Made by a program: the position numbers and the translations under genes
Notes under the pieces: model-generated
What the model saw: the letters and a program-made list of their open reading frames with translations, nothing else
The model's database searches: none
What the model was told of the DNA's origin: nothing
Shown here: piece after piece, positions 32,965 to 33,726 of the stretch
Layout: each line of letters opens with the position of its first letter
Numbering within the stretch: the stretch's first letter is position 1
Source: an uncultured Litoreibacter sp.
GTDB lineage: Bacteria > Pseudomonadota > Alphaproteobacteria > Rhodobacterales > Rhodobacteraceae
Direction of reading: 5' to 3'
NCBI GenBank assembly: GCA_938030665.1
Contig: CALHHY010000012.1
Span: 1 to 33,726, forward strand
Length of the DNA stretch: 33,726 nucleotides

Positions 32965-33726
32965 GCCAACCAACAAGCCACGGCTTTTTGCCTTCCCCGT
33001 CGGTGCGGATTTCCCCCGCGCCATCGTCGAGGGACTGACGGAAAGATTGGCAGGCACCCCGCCCGAAGCACTGGCGCGCGTTACGATCTTCGTGAACACG
33101 ACGCGGATGCGCCGCAGACTCCATGCCCTGTTCGCCCAGCGCGGCGCGTTGTTGCTGCCGCGCATCCGCCTGATCACCGAATTGGCGGATGACCCAACAG
33201 TCGACCTGCCCCCGGCGGAAAGCGGACTGTCCCGCCGGTTAGAGCTGGCGCAGCTGGTACGCAAGCTGATCGAGGCCGACCCGACGCTTGCAGCCCCTCA
33301 CGCGGCCTATGATCTGGCCGACAGCCTCGCCGCTATGCTGGAAGAGACGCAAAGCGAAGGGGTCACTTTCGACAACCTCGCCGGCATTTCCGTCGCGCAG
33401 CATTCGGCGCATTGGGCGCGCAGCCAACGCTTTTTGGGGCTGGTTCGTGGCTTTCTGGAACCTGATACGGCGTTGGACGAGGAAGGCCGGCAACGCGGCG
33501 TGGTTGACGCGCTGGCCAGACGCTGGCGGGCGTCACCCCCCACAGACCCGATCCTGATTGCCGGATCAACCGGGTCGCGCGGCACCACCCGGGCTTTCAT
33601 GCGCGCGGTCGCGCGACTGCCTCAGGGCGCCGTGCTTTTGCCGGGGTTTGACACGGATCTGCCCGCCGACGGCTGGGCACAGCTGCGCGACGAAGGCGGC
33701 AGCCCGGACCATCCACAATACCGCTA
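32957..33726 (+). CDS. addB: Double-strand break repair protein AddB, 5' part (runs off the window)
   Basis: ATG at 32957 opens a frame that continues past the window edge; 256 codons are visible. It begins MFEPTNKPRLFAFPVGADFP and shows LLLPRIRLITELAD and LIAGSTGSRGTTRAFM-like segments, the usual start of alphaproteobacterial AddB. AddB pairs with AddA to process DNA double-strand breaks for RecA. The four AddB cysteines that hold the iron-sulfur cluster and the nuclease domain would lie beyond the edge. The position after murU is the typical place in Rhodobacterales, with addA expected next. Confidence 0.9.
   Translation, partial: MFEPTNKPRLFAFPVGADFPRAIVEGLTERLAGTPPEALARVTIFVNTTRMRRRLHALFAQRGALLLPRIRLITELADDPTVDLPPAESGLSRRLELAQLVRKLIEADPTLAAPHAAYDLADSLAAMLEETQSEGVTFDNLAGISVAQHSAHWARSQRFLGLVRGFLEPDTALDEEGRQRGVVDALARRWRASPPTDPILIAGSTGSRGTTRAFMRAVARLPQGAVLLPGFDTDLPADGWAQLRDEGGSPDHPQYR

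Noticed and set aside
1..33726. CRISPR array, prophage, toxin-antitoxin or defence island
   Set aside because: I saw no regularly spaced repeats, phage structural genes, restriction or abortive-infection genes. The gene content is housekeeping apart from the IS3 remnant.

Overview
The window reads as chromosomal DNA of an alphaproteobacterium of the order Rhodobacterales (Roseobacter/Rhodobacter lineage). The evidence is GC-rich coding sequence with many overlapping ATGA junctions, a RegB-SenC-RegA redox regulatory cluster near ahcY, an alphaproteobacterial-type AddB downstream of tsaE-amgK-murU, the hemD / mitofilin-like / HemY-like gene trio divergent from tsaD-gpsA, and a MnmC that is not fused. 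It is mostly ordinary housekeeping chromosome. The only clearly mobile DNA is a decayed IS3-type remnant beside a tRNA-Thr gene.

Layout. 1-4650: NAD(P)H-dependent FMN reductase, VOC-fold protein, hot-dog-fold acyl-CoA hydratase, a divergent pair of FAD oxidoreductase (MnmC oxidase-like) and mnmD, then an EamA transporter. 4625-10691: lytic transglycosylase (minus strand), dapA, smpB with an overlapping small membrane protein, sseA, a class I aromatic/aspartate aminotransferase, and a small DnaJ-type zinc-finger protein. 10902-14399: queuosine-precursor transporter yhhQ, a compact structured transcript with an 18-codon ORF and a hairpin terminator, arfB, then an overlapping pair of a class III aminotransferase-fold enzyme and an APH-fold kinase. 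14400-15455: gene-poor stretch with truncated IS3 orfA/orfB, then tRNA-Thr(CGT). 15543-19205 (minus): hemD, mitofilin-like and HemY-like genes. 19284-21748: tsaD, gpsA and an EVE-domain gene. 21967-24662 (minus): DUF2853, extensin-like protein, ahcY. 24862-25937: HD-domain protein and GNAT acetyltransferase. 25964-29109: lipoprotein, regA, senC and divergent regB. 29180-33726: PAS-domain protein, tsaE, amgK, murU and the 5' part of addB.

How the genes connect. Several loci serve translation and tRNA modification: mnmD with its probable oxidase partner, yhhQ (queuosine), tsaD and tsaE (t6A), and the ribosome-rescue genes smpB and arfB. Cell-wall metabolism is represented by dapA (meso-DAP/lysine), the lytic transglycosylase, and amgK-murU (MurNAc recycling). 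RegB/RegA with SenC links respiratory redox state to transcription and cytochrome oxidase assembly.

The points most worth a second look are four. First is the kinase plus phospho-lyase-like pair at 12197-14399, which may degrade a phosphorylated amino alcohol. Second is the unexplained leader-like RNA at about 11580-11757, with a perfect Shine-Dalgarno, two GGAGGTG copies and a matching CACCTCC, lying just before arfB. Third is the LapB-like architecture (membrane anchor, TPR, C-terminal zinc ribbon) of the HemY-like protein. Fourth is the split, divergent MnmC. I did not find a defence island, CRISPR array, prophage or clearly novel multi-gene system.
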